Shown here: positions 12,889-14,184 of the stretch, one piece after another
Layout of the letters: each line of letters begins with the position of its first letter
Position numbering within the stretch: the stretch's first letter is position 1
Assembly: GCA_964525015.1 (NCBI GenBank)
Contig: CAZGFY010000036.1
Span: 1 to 14,184, forward strand
Direction of reading: 5' to 3'
Origin: RGIG3102 sp964525015
GTDB taxonomy: Bacteria; Bacillota; Clostridia; Oscillospirales; Ruminococcaceae
Length of the DNA stretch: 14,184 bases
Made by a program: the position numbers and the translations under genes
Notes under the pieces: generated by a model
Told to the model about the DNA's origin: nothing
Database searches by the model: none
What the model saw: only the letters and a program-made list of their open reading frames with translations

Positions 12889-13500
12889 CTATTTTGTATT
12901 TTGAATAAGCATTTCTTCAGTTATTAGTGTATCTCCGTTTATTATAATTTGTTTTTCTCCATTATTATCGCTATATAGTATATTCACTGAAGTGAAGTTA
13001 TATTGGATTTCCATCGAATTCATAAACTGATAAACTATCTTAGCTGGCACTTCTAAGCTTTCTTCTTTTGATAAAATATTATTATTACTTAAATCATACA
13101 CAACTAATTTATAATATTTATTGGAATAATCATCAGCGTCAATTTCGCAAGATATGTAGTAATCTTTAAACTCAACACCTTCTTCTAATTCATCTATTAT
13201 TTTTTGATAGTCTTGTTTATATGGCGTTTCAGCACCTTCGTTTTCATAAAGATTGATATCTATTATCCTATTATTATTTAAATCATATAAGTATCCATCT
13301 GCATTATAATTTCCCATATTATAAAAATCATATCCAACATCTATATTTTCTTCAATTTGATAAACTTCTTTTATATAATCATTAATTTTTTGTGTTGCGA
13401 TAATATCACCTATTACAGGAACATACCCAACCGAATAAGCCCATGCAAAAAAAGCAATCAATATAGTTATAAATATCACCATTATATTTTTCTTTTTCAT
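12889..13500 (-). CDS. Membrane-anchored unknown protein
   Basis: The 203-residue protein has a basic N-terminus (MKKKN), one membrane segment (about 6-25) and an acidic, Tyr/Asn/Asp-rich domain that should lie outside the cell. The segment after the membrane (VPVIGDIIATQKINDYIKEVY) recalls the small anchored YfjL-like or DUF3139 proteins of Firmicutes, a weak resemblance from memory. No catalytic motif is visible. Start: ATG with AGGGGA about 6 nt upstream. It begins 37 bp after the GNAT gene and may be read from the same promoter; a TTGTAG-18-TATTAT element in the gap is a weak local alternative. No terminator is evident after it. Confidence 0.7.
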   Translation of the reverse strand: MKKKNIMVIFITILIAFFAWAYSVGYVPVIGDIIATQKINDYIKEVYQIEENIDVGYDFYNMGNYNADGYLYDLNNNRIIDINLYENEGAETPYKQDYQKIIDELEEGVEFKDYYISCEIDADDYSNKYYKLVVYDLSNNNILSKEESLEVPAKIVYQFMNSMEIQYNFTSVNILYSDNNGEKQIIINGDTLITEEMLIQNTK

Positions 13501-13537
13501 ATATTCCCCTTGTATAATAAATGCTACTAAAACCTAG

Positions 13538-14077
13538 CTACAAATACAAATTCATTAAAACATTATCATAGTATTTATCTTCTATTTTAAAAAACTTTTT
13601 ATACACTCCAATTCTTTCAAAGCCAAGTTTTTCATATAGATAAATTGCATTAGTATTATCTTCCTTAACCCTTAAATGTATTAATGTCGTTACACCATTT
13701 TGTTTCGCAAATGATATTGCTTTATTCATCATATGTGTCGCTATTCCATTATTCCAATATTTTTTCTTAACTGAGATAGCAATTTCAGATTGATGTGCTA
13801 TCCTTTCTCTTCGTGGTGACATCAAAGTTGTTATACTTACTATTTCACCATTAATTTTTCCAACTAAAATTGCTGATGTTGTTGATTTAGAAAAGTTTTC
13901 TATCATATTTTCTTCATCAGCTACACTCATATCAAATTCATTTGCACCAAATAAAAGATTATCACTCTCGCCACCAATCAATTTCAAATATTCAATAATA
14001 TCAGCAGCATCTTCTTTTTTTGCTTTTGATATCGTTAACTCTAATCCGTTTTTAAGCCTTACTTTATTATCTACCAT
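13538..14077 (-). CDS. GNAT-family N-acetyltransferase
   Basis: This 179-residue cytoplasmic enzyme should transfer an acyl group from CoA to an amine. The GNAT core shows strand IAISVKKKYWNNGIATHMMNKAI, in which KYWNNGIA is the acetyl-CoA pyrophosphate loop of the Q/R-x-x-G-x-G/A type. It then has LRVKEDNTNAIYLYEKLGFERIGVYKKFF, the usual motif B with the Asn and Tyr contacts. The layout is closest to RimI/RimJ-like or Pat-like small-molecule acetyltransferases; the substrate is unknown. Start: ATG with AGAGGAG 8 nt upstream. It has a full-consensus promoter and may be co-transcribed with the anchored unknown protein. Confidence 0.9.
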   Translation of the reverse strand: MVDNKVRLKNGLELTISKAKKEDAADIIEYLKLIGGESDNLLFGANEFDMSVADEENMIENFSKSTTSAILVGKINGEIVSITTLMSPRRERIAHQSEIAISVKKKYWNNGIATHMMNKAISFAKQNGVTTLIHLRVKEDNTNAIYLYEKLGFERIGVYKKFFKIEDKYYDNVLMNLYL

Positions 14078-14130
14078 AATATACTCCTCTTTAATAAAAA
14101 TAATTTTTCAATCTAAATCATTATATTTTC

Positions 14131-14159
14131 ATTATATTAGATATATATTCTTGTGTCAA
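14131..14159 (-). promoter_or_regulatory. Promoter of the GNAT gene (full consensus)
   Basis: TTGACA (14154-14159), 17 bp, TATAAT (14131-14136) on the minus strand. Both hexamers and the spacing match the sigma-A consensus exactly. The leader is about 50 nt. Confidence 0.9.
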
Positions 14160-14184
14160 GATTTACCAAGTGTATATAAAAAAG

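Overview
The window looks like chromosomal DNA of a low-GC, Gram-positive anaerobe of the class Clostridia, plausibly Lachnospiraceae or a relative. The basis is the very AT-rich coding and intergenic sequence, strong G-rich ribosome binding sites, sigma-A type promoters of the TTGaca-17-TATAAT form, the SRP RNA-dnaX-ybaB-recR block, a stand-alone PduL, and a DUF4358-like lipoprotein. The family-level placement is inference. No prophage, insertion sequence or CRISPR array is visible.

Layout. 1-322: an array of structured tandem repeats with a period of about 105 bp, running off the left edge. Each unit folds as an outer stem enclosing two hairpins, followed by a third AT-rich hairpin. The middle unit differs in sequence from its neighbours but keeps the stems through paired changes. 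321-2292 (minus): a HAD phosphatase followed by a membrane-anchored SGNH hydrolase with a Ser-Pro and PPVQSAE repeat tail. 2438-3598: two convergent unknown genes, one with a Cys-rich tail. 3661-3832: promoter, tRNA-Ala(GGC) and terminator. 3875-4726: prephenate dehydrogenase. 4760-7325: an MBOAT plus SGNH pair typical of cell-surface polysaccharide O-acetylation, with its own promoter and terminator. 7323-8134: a DsrE-like and DUF2087-like pair, ending at a bidirectional terminator. 8138-10947 (minus): promoter, SRP RNA, dnaX, ybaB and recR in one direction. 10949-11626 (minus): pduL with promoter and terminator. 11774-12182 (plus): a small unknown gene whose best start is ATT. 12185-14159 (minus): DUF4358-like lipoprotein, anchored unknown protein, and GNAT acetyltransferase.

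How the genes fit together. SRP RNA, DnaX, YbaB and RecR are housekeeping functions (protein targeting, clamp loading, nucleoid, recombinational repair), grouped as in many Firmicutes. The MBOAT/SGNH pair should move acyl groups across the membrane onto an exported glycan. PduL should interconvert acyl-CoA and acyl-phosphate in fermentation. The other genes are single metabolic or unknown functions.

Most interesting: the covarying repeat array at the left edge; an A8 run in dnaX where a -1 shift meets UGA three codons later and would give a gamma-like short product; and the probable ATT start at 11774. All calls come from reading the sequence; no database search or folding program was run.
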